Positions 45,376 through 58,368 of a stretch of DNA of 64,000 nt are shown one piece after another (within the stretch, counting starts at the first letter, position 1; each line of letters starts with the position of its first letter). Source of the DNA: Myoxocephalus aenaeus (Eukaryota > Chordata > Actinopteri > Perciformes > Cottidae); assembly GCA_038501785.1 (NCBI GenBank), contig JBAMJR010000003.1, positions 3,817,501 through 3,881,500 on the forward strand, written 5' to 3'. A model generated the notes under the pieces. That model did no database searches and was not told the origin of the DNA. It worked only from the letters and a program-made list of their open reading frames with translations. Both the position numbers and the translations under genes were made by a program.

Positions 45376-47705
45376 GAGTTCTCTAGTTACTCACCACTAT
45401 CTACTATTTTATAGCCATTCAGGTCATACTAACTAAGGGCTAGTTCATTTTCAGGTGGCTGATGATTCGTTCCACACTCATTCCTTGCGTAACTACCAGA
45501 CCACAGGGGAGACAAGAGAATACGTATTATCCCCATGCCTGGCTTAACAATAAACAGGCATTGCCACCTCATGGCTTCGATTAAATGTGTCTTGTCGCCA
45601 TAGAATTCTAGGGAAAACAATCAAAAACCAAGTTACGGATTGGAAGAAAAGTACCAGGACTATAAATCATGATCATTGAGTGTGGGTACAAAAAAAGAAG
45701 AAGAAAAAAAAGGTGTGTGCCAAATTAACAGCTGACTTTTCTTTTTTCTCTCCTGCCACCTGGACTTGAGTTCAGCTCAGGACCCGGGCTGATGAATTGG
45801 GTGAATGAAAACAGAAGGCTATTTGGGGACGCCGATGCTCACGGGGTCAGCTTGTGACGCCGGTATTTCTTTCAGAGACGCTGCCCTTATTGCCGCCGTG
45901 CAACGTGCCGAGCAGTGACAACGATCGTTTATCTCGTAACTGGGGAAGAAAAAAACCCACCACCAGGTTGTGTGAGTAGGAGTAGGAAACAGGAGGGGTG
46001 AGCAGCAGCCGCCTTCTTTCTTTTCAGGCTGTCAAGGTGACTGCTTCAGGGTCAGGTGCTCTATAAGTCCGAAGTCAGCGTGGTGCCTGGAAAACCCAGA
46101 CCCAAGGACACCGTCACGTTGCTGCCAGCTTCTCGCTAAAAAAACTTTAACTCCACAGGATCCGCACGCGACCAGATGCTGATCGGTTACGCCAGAGTGT
46201 AGCTGCCCAAGTTAATAACACACATTTATTTGAAGCCTAAGCTTGTCCGTGAAGACTTGGCAACACATTCAGGTCTTCCTGATTGCAGCAGTTAGGTCTT
46301 AATTTCAACAGCGGGGGGGGCAATAAGGCAAAAAACGCCAATTAGAGAATCCGTGCCAGTCCAAGTTTAGAACTTCAGAGCTTTGCAATCGGCATATGGA
46401 AAGTACACAAATAAAAATGGGCCGCTGATCCATAGAGCGGGTGGTTAATGTGCAAGAAGAGAATTCATGAAATGCGGGAAGACGCTGTGATTAAATGCAT
46501 TTCATTCTTTCGTCAACGCTCTTCATTATGCAACAATGGCAATCATTTAAACGTATTGAAGTGGATTTTCAGATATGATGTAATTGCAGTTTCATTCATT
46601 CCTGTACAGCTCATGGCATCAACAAACACTCATAATAAGATGCCACTATGGGGTCTAATAGCTGGAAACTCTTCATTTTTCTTTATCTTACCTGTGTCAA
46701 TACATTTTTAAGTATCTCTTCAATTAAGTCTCTCCAGACTGAAATGTAATGGTGGTCTCTTAAAACTGATTGAGCTCATAATCTCAGTCCTTATGTCAAA
46801 CAATGTATAAGTACACATACACAGTGCCTTTGCATAGAAACTGGCACGATATGCATTATGCATATCAAGCACGATATTCACCATTGAAATAATACATTAA
46901 ATCAGTTTTCATTATTATGGGGAATTTATTTAAGAGATTAAATGAAAACTCATCTCATATCATATCCCTGGTCATATTGTGCACATATTAAAGAATTTAT
47001 TGATGCAAAACGATTTTTTTTTCTTCTTCATATTTAATATATCAAAATCCAATCATCTTTTCTTCCCGTAAAACACAATATGACCTGTTCTTCTGTGAGC
47101 TGGTTACAAACCAATTTTCAACCAATATTGTCATGACATCCATCCATCAATCACTGTGGAGCCACATTGTAGCTAAACTCTAATTCTGCCCAAACATTAT
47201 GTTCCCCTGGGGAATATACACAGCACAGCAGCTAAAGACGCTCTCATCTGTTCCAAAGAAAAGAAAAGAAAAAAGAAATTCCTTAGAAATCATAATTATT
47301 TGTCACTTTTGATCTGCCGTAATTTGCCGTTAAGCTGTTAATCATCCAATCCGTGACTTCCCCTCTTTAGCGGAGTCAATACAAACACATCTACCTTGAT
47401 TGTTATTTAATGTTTATTGTTTAGTGATCAATTTCGAGCGCCACCATAATTACATCCCCCCTCGTGAAAGAAAATGAATCCCTTTTTTTTTTTTTTATCT
47501 GCTTCTCCATATGATTAAACAAGAACCAGAGGCAGTGGGTCGCTTATTCAATTAGCGTTTCATTTACGACATTTAATTACCCACAATCTCTGCCCCCTTT
47601 GACCCTGCAGGGAGCCTCCTATGACTAATGAGTGCACTTACCTGATTTCCTTGCCTGGGAAATCACATCAGTGTCTATTTCCAATCACCTCCTCACAGGA
47701 AGACA

Positions 47706-47707
<2 letters not shown>
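45376..47707. other. Unique sequence, no gene seen; candidate regulatory blocks
   Basis: No frame exceeds 87 codons. Two blocks look unusually free of repeats and dense in developmental transcription-factor-like words. The first is 46380-46740, with GGTTAATGTGC, GTGATTAAATGC and a SOX-like ACAATGG at 46533-46539. The second is 47320-47690, with GTTAATCATCC, CATAATTACATC, ATGATTAAAC, TTCAATTAGCG and TTTAATTACCC. Such words are frequent by chance, so this is only a suggestion. Confidence 0.35.

Positions 47708-47760
<53 letters not shown>
47708..47760 (+). repeat. (TA)n microsatellite left of a hAT
   Basis: 53 bases of TA. A second TA array (49108-49163) lies on the other side of the hAT, so the transposon probably inserted into one larger TA array. 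Confidence 0.95.
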
Positions 47761-47767
<7 letters not shown>

Positions 47768-49104
47768 TAGTGCTGTCAAGCGATTAAAATATTAAAATAT
47801 TTAATCGCGATTAATCGCATTTATGTCATAGTTAACTCGCGATTAATCGCAATTAATCGCATTTTTTTTTTTTTACATTTCAGGTAAACAAGGGTTTACA
47901 AAATAAAATTATAGAGTGCACCAGGCATGAAAACGGGTCAGGGCTGAAAAAGGTGAGAAGGATATTACCCCTCTAGTGGGTCCGGGGGCATGCTCCCCCG
48001 TAACAAAAATGTAAATATTCCATATTTTAAAGCATCAATCTGATGCATTTTGAGATGCATTTTTTGCCAACCTGGGGAGAAACTTAACTTCAGCCATGAG
48101 TCAACAATTATTATGGCCTCCTTACTAAGTATTATGCGAGCCATTTCATGCCAGCCTGTCACTGGGTCTAACATTTACAGTATATGAGGCACAATGTGGT
48201 AAGGGAGAGCATGGCTGCCTTTGTTAGCATCATTTATATCTTTGATGCAGAGAATGCATCTGGTGAATCCCTGCCTGTTGATTTTGGAGAATACATCTCC
48301 TAGATGAAAGGAAACCTCTTGCCCTTTTATTGAGACCTTGCCTTCCAGTTTTAGCCACGACCAGTTCCAGCTGCATTTCAATCCAGCATCCAGCTGTTTA
48401 ACAATGGCTGCATCCTTCTCCCCTAACACACTCATTCTGCAAAAATAATGTTTGTATTAGTTTAGCCTTATTCAGACCTGCCAACCTTGATATATAACCT
48501 ATATATTGATAAGTCATTAAATACTCGTCATGCATTATATTGCATTGCATATAATGTGTGCTGGTCAATTAGTCTAAAATTACTTTTAGACTCATTTTTA
48601 CCAGCGTACTTTGACGTCAAAATGCGTATCCGCTACGCAAATTGCGTACAGGTTGGCAGGTCTGCTTATTGATAGAACGGTGGACCACTTTACCTTCTGC
48701 CTTGTCAGTCCCCTCTCCTCAAAATCTACCTCCTCAAAAACGGCATAAGCTAATAATGTTCCACCGGAGCTTTAGCTAGCTGGCTAACGTTGCGTTCTCT
48801 CCTGCTGTGTTCAATGTGTTCACTCGCGCTCCCTTCTGGCACGCGCACCTGTTCGCAGTTCACTGAATATCATTCATTTTGCCGTATCACGCTCACCATT
48901 CATTCATTTCAAACCGTAACGTTAGCCTAGCTTCCAAGCCCAAACGGCGTGCCTATTGTTTTGCTTCCGGTTGAGCTACATCCGGCGTGGTGCTCGCGGG
49001 AAAAAAAAATTGAAAAATTGAAATGCGTTAACGGCGTTAATAAAATTGACGGCGTTAAAATTGGTTTGCGTTAACGCCGTTAATAACGCGCTAATATGAC
49101 AGCA

Positions 49105-49107
<3 letters not shown>
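47768..49107 (+). mobile_element. hAT-type element, 1340 bp, in a TA array
   Basis: Ends are TAGTGCTGTCAAGCG and, on the minus strand, TAGTGCTGTCATATT. The sub-terminal left side repeats GCGATTAATCGCA; the right side repeats AACGGCGTTAA and CGTTAACGCC. Flanking octamers ATGTATAT and ATATATAT agree at 7 of 8, but they lie in simple sequence and prove little. The interior has only 61-86 codon frames and a nested MITE at 48473-48664. The related end TAGGGCTGTCAA at 33345 supports hAT membership. Confidence 0.8.
48473..48664 (+). mobile_element. MITE nested inside the hAT, 192 bp
   Basis: Ends are CAGACCTGCCAACC and its inverse GGTTGGCAGGTCTG. The hexamer CTTATT flanks both sides (48467-48472 and 48665-48670). 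The interior is AT-rich and non-coding. The superfamily is uncertain. Confidence 0.8.

Positions 49108-49163
<56 letters not shown>
49108..49163 (+). repeat. (TA)n microsatellite right of a hAT
   Basis: 56 bases of TA, the right half of the array split by the hAT. Confidence 0.95.
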
Positions 49164-49165
<2 letters not shown>

Positions 49166-51234
49166 TGACTGAAGATTAAAGGATTCTTTTTTCTTTGGTG
49201 GGTTGGGGTGAGTATGTATTTACCAGGGAAGAGGTTTCAAGCCTCATATTGAAGGCTTCCAGCTCTTCACCTTACTCCAGCCAGACACTTTGATCTTCCA
49301 AAAGCCCGTATTGCCACAAGTTGTCACAATTCTTCCTGTGCACCTGTTGAACAGCACGTCAAAAAAAAAGGGCTCTATTTTATGTTTTTGTACATTTTGG
49401 ACTCGATAAATCATGCAAAACAAGCCTGCATCTGTTTCACTCAACCCCATTGTTCCCCGTTAGAGTTGAGGCGTGCATACTCCCTCAATAAGCCCTTACT
49501 ATGGGTCTTAAACGGGCCGATGCACTTGTCATTGTATATACACATGCATTTTACCACCACGCTTTCTTGCTTCTCGTTAGCTTTGCAAATGGCCGACGGA
49601 GAAACCGCAACGACTCAATCTTTGCCTCATTGAGCTTGTTATCACACTGGCAGCTGGCGTGCAGAGCGAGAGCAATACAAAGAGATTGAGACTATTCTGA
49701 TCACAGCTTTGTACTGCGCTCACTTTAGATTCGAGGAAGGATGACCTGCAATAAAATGCGGAATGGATGCGCGGTACAAACGCACGACGCGTGACGTGAA
49801 AAAATTTGCACGTTTTTCCTCCTCGGGAACACACCGGCAGAACACAGAAATCTTCTTTAAAGCCGGGTTTGTTCAGCTGCATGCGCTGCACACCGTCAGA
49901 AGAGTAGCTGTGGTCTGTCCTTCGGAGCATTACGCAATGTGTGAGGGATGAGTCTCGGTGTTGGAACCCAGAAGAGTTCTCTTGTATGAAGTAAACTTAA
50001 ACTTACACACGTTTCTGTATACTCATTGATATGACTGTACTGTGATGATGCACATCAATGCTGGTGTTAATATTTACATTTCTTACCAAGTAAAACATGG
50101 ACCGCTTGGGACTAATCAGGCTTTCGTCATACGGAGGTGAAGGGGTTTGATCCCTCCACTGGGTGAAGTCTACACTTCAAACTAAAATCACGGAGCTCAT
50201 TACACTGTAGATGAATATCTGATACCCCAGTGACTTGTTCTCTCACTCACACAGAACTGCACGTTTTGCTCTCACAATTGGCGTGCAAGTGATTACTACT
50301 AATTGGAGGCATGTAGAGGAAACTACCACACATTGTAAACCTAACGGCCTTGGCATTAAAGGCTGCAGAAATCCACAACACTTACACAACACGGCTAAAA
50401 ATAAGTGAATCTGCCTCCAGTTGTCTCCTGACCTTCTGTTTACTTTGACAGCTGTGGGCAGTATGGATCAACTGTAGGCAGAATTTGTTGCAGTCTTTGT
50501 GGCCAAGTTCATTTTCTCTTCCCAATTTTGCAGCAGAGGCACGCTCTGTGAAAGTGGACGGCTGCCAGGTTGGGAGAAACAGAATAAAAGTTTGACACAA
50601 GCCATTCGTTGTCAGCCATGCTGTTTCTTTGAGAACTGAGCCGGCGGAATGAATTCTGTGGGTCTTGCTTTGATACACACCTGCTACTTAAACGGTGGAA
50701 TATTATCCGCTCGACATAAGTGCTTTGCTTTAAATATTAATGGAGGCCGCCTATTAATATTTAAGATTAAGGGTTCCAACGTCAGTGTCCGACTTTAAGC
50801 CCAGTGTTGATGTCTTCAAAAGGACTGTGATAAGTAAACTGTCCTCTGTGCTATTTAATGTGAATAAGGATCCATTTGTGCAGCCATTAAAAATGTATTA
50901 ATTAGATAATACATTTTAAAGGAGGCTCTGGCAAAGTGAGCCTGGTTTCAAAGCAGGGATCACACAGGGTCCAGCGGGGCAACATGGTGGGCCCATGCAT
51001 GGTCTGTGGAAAATGTGGGTGTAGTCTTCATCACCCTCAGGTTTCTGAAGAGCTGTTGTGAAGCTTGAAGTAGACGGGGTCTTCTTGGCGGTGATGACAC
51101 TAGTCTAAATTCCCGGCTAATCCAAAATTGGGCAAAGACGTGGACCATCGGTGGAGCTGCCTAGCTTTAAGCCTGAACATAATTCAAACGTGTTTGAATA
51201 CGAGTTGTATAATAATTCATCATGTTTGCACCAG
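49164..51234. other. Unique sequence, no gene seen
   Basis: Frames of up to 117 codons (49577-49930 minus) have no domain. The stretch 50730-50950 has ATTAATGG, TATTAATATTTAAG and GTATTAATTAG words and no repeats; it could be non-coding regulatory DNA, with low confidence. Confidence 0.45.
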
Positions 51235-51365
51235 ACAAGGTTTTAACACCGGGGTCTATGGGGATCGACTCGCCTTCGGAGCCAGCCTCTAGTGGCCATT
51301 TGAGCGAACTGAACGTTTTCTGCACTCTGTTAGCTTCATTTTCACAGTAACGGAGGATTGACACT
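51235..51365 (+). repeat. Fragment related to the 3' end of repeat RA
   Basis: GGGGTCTATGGGGATCGACT, GGAGCCAGCCTCTAGTGGCC and TTAGCTTCATTTTCACAG parallel the GTCGCCCCCTGGTGG and GGCTTCACTTTCC ends of RA copies 3 and 4. It is a diverged or related family. Confidence 0.4.
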
Positions 51366-53135
51366 TTGAGCGAAATGTAATTACACTGGTTGAAAATAAC
51401 TCAACGATACTATTTTGCTTTTCCTGTAATAAGAGTTGACATCTTTATTTCTCAACCTATCAACTCAAGGAAACGGTCATTTTCTTCGTGATTAAATGCT
51501 AAACATATTTACTAGCTGGACACTAGCTGCTAGCTGAGCCGTCACCATGTTGAGAGCCGTGTGGAAGCAATCCCTCATTCATAGATATGCTCTGAATTTT
51601 GAATTTAGCACCTTCAACTTACTACTTACTTTAACACAAACAGTGATCTTTCCCTAAACACGGCTGTTTTTTTTTTTTACTTTATCCATGGCATTGTCAG
51701 ATCATGAAACTCGATTTACCTTTCGACAGTGATGTATAATGTTTCTTGAAGAAACAGACGAATTCAAATCTGAAAAAGCTTCTATGGACAAAAAAGAAGA
51801 AGATGTAATTCCATTTGGAGGACCTTGGCCCAAGCAGACGGATTTGCTGTTGTAAATTTGCAGCATACGAACATGTTTTTCTTGGAGACGGAGTCGTCCG
51901 GCTTACGTTACGCGCAGCCTTCGCCTCATCTAGGGTGTCGATGTTCAAAGCTGCCCGACCACTGAAGCTCTTGGCTTGAAATCAAACCGCCACCTTCTTG
52001 ATAACAGAGGTGTTTTTGTTACCTGCCTGCTTGTTGCATGCTCTGTGATCCTTGCTCATGTTTGAACCGGCAGCAAAGTTGACAGGAATTCGGATAAGAC
52101 GGAAACCAGAAAAAGGGCCGTGTTTTGGTCGGAGGAGTACAGTTACGAGCCTCGGCGGGATGTTGGGTTGGCGAATATTGCAAACCCTTCTCACGCAGCC
52201 GGAGAGAGTGAGTTCAGCTTTGATGTGGTTGTTTGAAACTTTCTCTCCTTTTACTTTTGGATAAAGAAAAACGTCTTGGGCAAAAGTTTTTCTTCTTTCT
52301 TTCTTTTCTTTTTCATAATGTGCTCGAAAACCGTGAATCTGGTAACCCCGAGTTAACGCTACAAACGACCCCGGCAGGTGTGAAAGAAGAATCGATTTTC
52401 TTATGCAAATATGTGCAATGGGAGCGGAGAGAGAGATGCATGTAATCTTTGCAAATTAAAAGGATGGCATAGACGAGAAATATAGCATGTAGTTACCTTC
52501 GTTAGCATCTTAGATTACAAAACACCATCACACTTCAGGTGCTTACGGCCGCAGTGTGTGGGATTTGGCGACATCTAGCGGTGAGGACGCAAGTAGCAAC
52601 CAACTGAAACTTACCGAGGGTCGAGCTTGTCGGAGAACGTGAAAACATCGAGTGGCCCTATCTTGAACCAGTGTTTGGTTTGTCCCTTCTGGGCTACTGT
52701 AGAAACATAGCAACCGGCTCCTTTGTGTGCAAATAACGTCATTCTCAAGGTAACGAAAACACATGTTACACAATGCTTTATGCTTGTCAAGCTGGGATCA
52801 TTTGTATGTGGCCTTAACAACATTAATTAGCTGACACATTGTTTGCAGTAGTTTCAAAAAGCAGATCAGAGTGACTTCTTTTTTTTATCCTGCAGATAGT
52901 TATGAAACACATACAGGTGAGCATTTATCACTTATATTTGCTTATTACTGAATATTATGGGACAGGATAAAAAAATCATATTCTGTGTAGAGCTTTATTG
53001 TTGTAACGTCACAGAATGAAACAGAGAGCCACTATGGATGACCACACATTTTATCATAGCAGCTCGAGATTTAACTTCACTATTGTAATCTATCTAATGC
53101 CGGACTGCAGAATGATACAAAGTCATGATTGTTTT

Positions 53136-53138
<3 letters not shown>
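51366..53138. other. Unique sequence, no gene seen
   Basis: Frames of 60-83 codons on both strands, no domain recognised. Confidence 0.5.

Positions 53139-53182
<44 letters not shown>
53139..53182 (+). repeat. (TA)n microsatellite
   Basis: About 44 bases of TA. YIYIYI frames on the minus strand are artefacts. Confidence 0.95.
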
Positions 53183-53185
<3 letters not shown>

Positions 53186-53769
53186 GCTTTGCTCTCCTCA
53201 TTTTGTCGATGCTTTTCAGCCTTCTCGAACAAGCGGTATGTAGAAACCTTATTGGGGCGAGAGATTGATTTCCGAGTCCCTCTGTTAAACATCTGTTGAG
53301 AATATCCTCCTTTAACACTACAAAATGTGATTTACCACTTGTGTAGTTCAAAGAAGAAAAAACAAAACAAATATCCATGCACACGTTGGCCTGCATCCAT
53401 AATCTATGATTTGATCCGCCGAGTTTTCATCTGTTCTTATGCAACAGCCTCGCATCCGAGAAACAGATGCAATTCAGAAAAGGGAGGCCCTACAACTTGG
53501 AACATTGGGTTCATACCACTTTCACTGGGTTGGCCTTGATTTCCTCTGAAGTCTCACTCTGTAACTCACATCCCGCCACTTCAATATCTTTTTTTATTCC
53601 TGTTGTATTTATTGAAATGTGACTCATCTTCTTTTTTCTTTTCTTTAACCATTGTCACACGCGATGACACTGCAATCATGTCGCCATCCAGCAGTGTCTG
53701 TGAAGAGGTGCATGAGAAAGATTATTACCTGAAAGGGATAACGCCTCAAGGGAACAGTCCGTCTACCGC
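53183..53769. other. Unique sequence, no gene seen
   Basis: Nothing was recognised. Part of a 94-codon frame (53603-53887) runs into the repeat C fragment that follows. Confidence 0.5.
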
Positions 53770-53890
53770 TTTGGTCCAGAATGAAATATCTCAACAACTA
53801 CTGACTGGATTCCTCCGACATTTGGGGTCCCCAAGAGGAAGAATACCACTGACCTTGACCTTTCCTCCGGCTCCACCAGCAGGTTGACGT
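53770..53890 (-). repeat. Dispersed fish repeat C, copy 2 (fragment)
   Basis: TGAAATATCTCAACAACTAC, GGGGTCCCCAAGAGGAAGAA, TGACCTTGACCTTTCCTCC and CTCCACCAGCAGGTTGAC are the reverse orientation of repeat C text (compare TCAACCTCATG and ATTCATCCTCT at 8690-8740). Confidence 0.55.
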
Positions 53891-53925
53891 TAATGGTTTC
53901 GGATATCCATGCTCTATCATCATGC

Positions 53926-53961
53926 TGTATACACTACTAAAAGCTTTTAGTAGTGTATACA
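53926..53961. repeat. Perfect 36-bp palindrome
   Basis: The arm TGTATACACTACTAAAAG is followed with no spacer by its exact reverse complement, centred on AAGCTT. The flanks do not continue the symmetry. Confidence 0.97.
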
Positions 53962-55445
53962 TATATTAGACACTATGCTTCATAGATATAAAAAAATAAA
54001 GTATACATTTATTTGCTTAACCCTTACATCAATAAAAAAGATCAGGGCACCTGTTTTTCCGGAGCGACCAGTCGTATTTCATCTATATTAAATGCGACGT
54101 GTTTATTATTTCAATGAAAATGGTTGGCAATGGAGAAGGGGTTATAAAAGATAAAGTCAACCATCCGTATAATCTGAAATATTTCTCCCGCGGCGACACC
54201 GGAGACCATGTCATTTGACACTATGACGCTGATTGTGCTGATGGTCGACGCACAGTGGAGCTGGAACAACAAGAACACCGGGCCGTATTTCTGTCACCGC
54301 GAGAAAAGGGCGAAGACGACGTGCAAAGTTTAACAACATGAGCTGATCCTGCTATTAACAGTAAAATACAGGGCCCTATTTGCGGAGGCGTAGTCGGGCT
54401 GATTTAGAGAGCGAGCATAATAATGTACGTCAATCAAACCTAAAATAATGGCTTTGAGCTCTTTGTGTTCACTAGGTTCCTTTTGTATTACCTGTAGAGT
54501 AGCTGGGAAATAATAATTGCCTTTTTTTAAAAGAGTAGCTGGTGTTCCTTCAAGTTAACGGGCACACCTTGAGAATTTAAGTTTAGCAGGCTGAACTTCT
54601 TTTGGGGGATTTCAAGGTTGACCTTGAGACCTTCCATGTAGGCGTCCAAGCAAACTTTCTGGATTCAATCAATCTTCATTAAAAAAAAGGTTTTAAATAT
54701 CCCCTCCCTGCTTCCGTTTTGAAGTTTTTCTACAAAAGTCGACTGCGCCTTGAGGTTTTTAGAAAGCCTTACAGATTTTTTCTGCTGAGTCATGTTTATT
54801 GCGAATGAATGGACTGGATTAGAGGGTTGTCAGAGCTGACCTCAAACCCACTTCCTGAATGAAATAGGGCTAGACGGAATAGTTTGATGATGGCGTTCTC
54901 TTGATACATTCTTTTAGTTTGGGGTGTTTTAGTCGTGCTAGTCGACGAGCAAGCGTGACTTTGGTGAACGCCCCTGACTTGCCACCATGAGGGTTCACGT
55001 TCTTTGACTTTCAGTGAAACGTCTCCACCGCTGTCTCGTCATCGCTCACTTTTTAAGTGTCTTCCCTCTCAAGGTGGCCAAGGTGAACCGGAGCGTGACG
55101 TCCACTGCTGTGAGTGAGAGAGATGTCAAGATGAGATGCTTCATGTTTCCCTCATGTGAGCGGTGCAGTTTAGAAAGTATAAATGTATTTATTTATTTTT
55201 TGCAAATAACCGAATCCTAACAGACGGTGAATGTGGATTATTTTGGTAGCTGTATGGGGACAGTACGGTTCAATAAAACGTCATCACTTTCTGAAAGAAC
55301 GTTTTTACGCTCGCTTGAGTTGGTTTTTGCCTTTGTTGGAAAAGAGTTGATGCACAAATAGATTATGCAAATGTATGCATAATAAATTCTGACGCAGCAA
55401 AGATTTAACTGGTCGCACCAACCCTTTTTTTTTTTGGTCCAGCGC
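53962..55445. other. Unique sequence, no gene seen
   Basis: A 41-codon ATG frame at 54208-54333 is probably chance. No repeats were recognised. Confidence 0.5.
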
Positions 55446-55839
55446 GTTGATGGAATGGAACTAAGCACATTTACTCAAGGGCTACTTTCTACTCTGCTAC
55501 ATTCCAGTTGGAAATATTGGACTTTTTTACTTCACAACATTTATTTATGAGTAAATGAAATACAAAGGCATTGTGATAGTTAATTTAGCCAAACTGCATG
55601 AAAAAAAAGAGCTCTATTGCAGTCAGCTACAACATAAAAAACTGCATCAATGATAATCTAATATTCTAATTTATAATAGCATAACCTCTAACGAGCCCAT
55701 TTGGGGCTTCCTTTTCTTGATGAAATACTTTGACTTGAGTAAAAGTTTGAATAAAGGACTTAAACTTGTTTTAAAAAAAGTTGCATTAGTCGGCCTACTT
55801 TTAGTTCAGTAACATTTTTGAGTCCTTCTTCCACCTCTG
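55446..55839 (+). mobile_element. Degenerate Tol2-like hAT remnant
   Basis: GCACATTTACTCAAG, CTACTTTCTACTCTGCTACA and AATATTGGACTTTTTTACTT at the left, and GACTTGAGTAAAAGTTTG and CCTTCTTCCACCTCTG at the right, match from memory the Tol2-like hAT family common in fish, whose 3' end is CACCTCTG. It is internally deleted and mutated, with no coding frame. Confidence 0.55.
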
Positions 55840-57208
55840 GTGGCAGATCACAGCCATGCTCAGCCTTCAGCCTTCAGCCAGTTCATTCACTCCGATCCAG
55901 TTTGATGGAAACGCGGCTGATGATTCAGCTCAAATAACTACTTTGCCAATACAGCATCAAGGAGCTGCTCTAGCGTGGCTTCACACCCTTTAAGAGTTGT
56001 TGAAAACATTACTTTCGCGGTGGAGGCATGTCAAGACAGGCAGACAATACAGGAACGACACTCATTGTGAAGCATCAAGTGTCTTCATGCGTGACAGAAA
56101 CACCCAGTGCGAGTTGATCCTGCTTGATTTAACAGAACACAAGCTGAGTACAGCTCCAAATATAAAGAGGCCGGTGTGTTGTGCAAAAAAGAAAAAGAAA
56201 AACTGTGACCTGGCCTGGGAGGAGTCCGACCTTGAGGCGGACAGAGCGGAAAGGCAAATGGGAGCAAACGCCAGAGGTGGCGGGCCCCCGGGGGTCGCTT
56301 TGACTCCCGCTTCTTTTAGCCACTACCGAACCACGTAACGACCCGGCTCCGGCACAGCCGAAGCAGCCAGGACTTAATGAGGCTGGTCAGGACCACTCCG
56401 TGATAGTAATAATAAGCTTGTTCCTCTCTCTCTTTCTTTTTTTTTTGGAAACACAGTCTGTTAGTCTGTCTGAGGCTGCTCCGAGCGAGGTGGTTCATAC
56501 AAAACACTGACCAGGTGCAACATTGCATAAGACGGTGAAATAAGAAATGGTATTGATTTGTCCTCTGTTTTATTCAGCGTGTCTTTTAACTCCCGCCAGC
56601 AGACAGACATCAATAAAGAAGCTGTTACTTTGTGAATATTTGCCTTCTTGTAGATTCTATTAACTGTGAATGCCATCTTTATTTCCGCCACCTCCTCCTT
56701 TGTTTTTTTTCTTCTTCTTTGAAACACATTTAGTCTTTTATTCATTCAAAATCGTCAATCGTATCAATTGTCCTGACACGCGGCAGCGTCTTCATCCAAA
56801 CCGCTGACCATAGCGATCGAGATCACAGTGATCCCAGCACCAGCTGATCGACAGCCGCCTTTAACAAGGCGCTATCGGGCGAAATAAAATAAAGAGGATT
56901 CTCTTCTCATGAAAGCAAATGCTGTGGAAACATACAAATCCTGTACATCAGCTAAATTGCTCAGTTGCAGGCACGCTAAAGACTAAAAACTCTTTGTGGT
57001 TTTTATGTCGTATAGTTTTACAGTATGTACTCACTTCATTCTTTGCTCTGTAATCATTTCTTCTGGGATGCTCTGGGTGTGAACTGGTTTTACTACCGCG
57101 GGTCGTAAACACGCTCTGCAGCTGTTCCACTAGAAGCAACTGGGACCCCGTCTGATTCGAGGCGAGTGCAAGAGAATTCGTATAGCAACAAAACTGGCTT
57201 GTCTGGTG
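55840..57208. other. Unique sequence, no gene seen
   Basis: A 113-codon frame at 55997-56338 and others have no recognisable domain. Confidence 0.5.
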
Positions 57209-57259
57209 ATATAGATATATATATATATATATATATAGATATATATATATATATATATA
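57209..57259 (+). repeat. (TA)n microsatellite with GA interruption
   Basis: TA units with AGATAT interruptions, about 51 bases. Confidence 0.92.
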
Positions 57260-58300
57260 AATAAACTAAATAAAATGCTGTATTCCCCTTCCCTTAATCT
57301 CACCCTTGGGCTTCTCCCGTTTATCAAACAGCTATTGTGAAATGCACACGTTTGAAATGTATTAATTTCGCATTCGGTTTTCTCCAGCGGAGGAGAATTA
57401 AGATGAATAAAAGCTATAAAATGTGACTTTTCACGATTGGTTGCCATTGTTTTTCATTTTTTATATGGCTGCCAAGTGGAGAGGACAGTGGGAATAGCGT
57501 ATTTATTCATTTAAGCGGTTGAGTTTAGTGACGATGTGTGTATGCGTGCACATAACTCATATTCTCCGGCTCCGCTCCTCTCTGGGCCCGACTGACTGAG
57601 CATCTTTTTCTAAATCTCTGCAGTGATTAACTCACATTGTCTCCTTCAATCCAAAGCTGCGATACGTTTGAAGTTCATCATTTCTTTCGCCGACCAAATA
57701 TATCGTTGCAGTTTTTTTTCACTCAATAAAGATGTTGTGGCAGTCTTCACTGGCCAGGTATTTATTAAAGGACACATATTAGACCACATGGTATCTTCAT
57801 AAGGCATTTTGTTCTCTCAGCCCGTCGGCTCACTGGGTAAAACACAAATACCATAAAGAGCATTTTGCCCTCAAATGCTCGGGTAACGGCGCTCCCCCTG
57901 GGCGAAGAGTCTTTCAAATCAGCTTTTCAAACATCAGCTTGTCTAATTCTTCTCCTTTTCGTGTTGTGTGTCCCGCGTCGAACGTACAGACTTTAAAGGG
58001 AGAAGAGATGTAATACACTTCCATTTATTACGGATTCACCGTGGTCCACAAAGTACATGTAAAAGATGAAATGCAACATGAAACTGAACGACTTTGAAGC
58101 ATCAAACAGGTCTGCAGCGAGCTTCTGATGAATTTTTGATAAATAGGTTGGATAAAGGAAAATCATTGAACAGGTAGAACAAACGGACGTTCAGATAATT
58201 TCATCGCTTTACTGTAATGCAGCCTTTAAAACCCGGAGAAGGCAACGCTTGTGCCATAAGACGATATCCAAAATCTAAGCCAATAGCTAGTCTCATATCA

Positions 58301-58302
<2 letters not shown>
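57260..58302. other. Unique sequence, no gene seen
   Basis: AT-rich with no long frame and no repeat recognised. Confidence 0.5.

Positions 58303-58363
<61 letters not shown>
58303..58363 (+). repeat. (TA)n microsatellite left of a hAT
   Basis: About 61 bases of TA ending at the hAT boundary. Confidence 0.95.

Positions 58364-58365
<2 letters not shown>

Positions 58366-58368
<3 letters not shown>

Noticed and set aside
54208..54333. 41-codon ATG frame with a good start context
   Set aside because: Too short to judge. There is no homology known to me and no support from neighbouring features.
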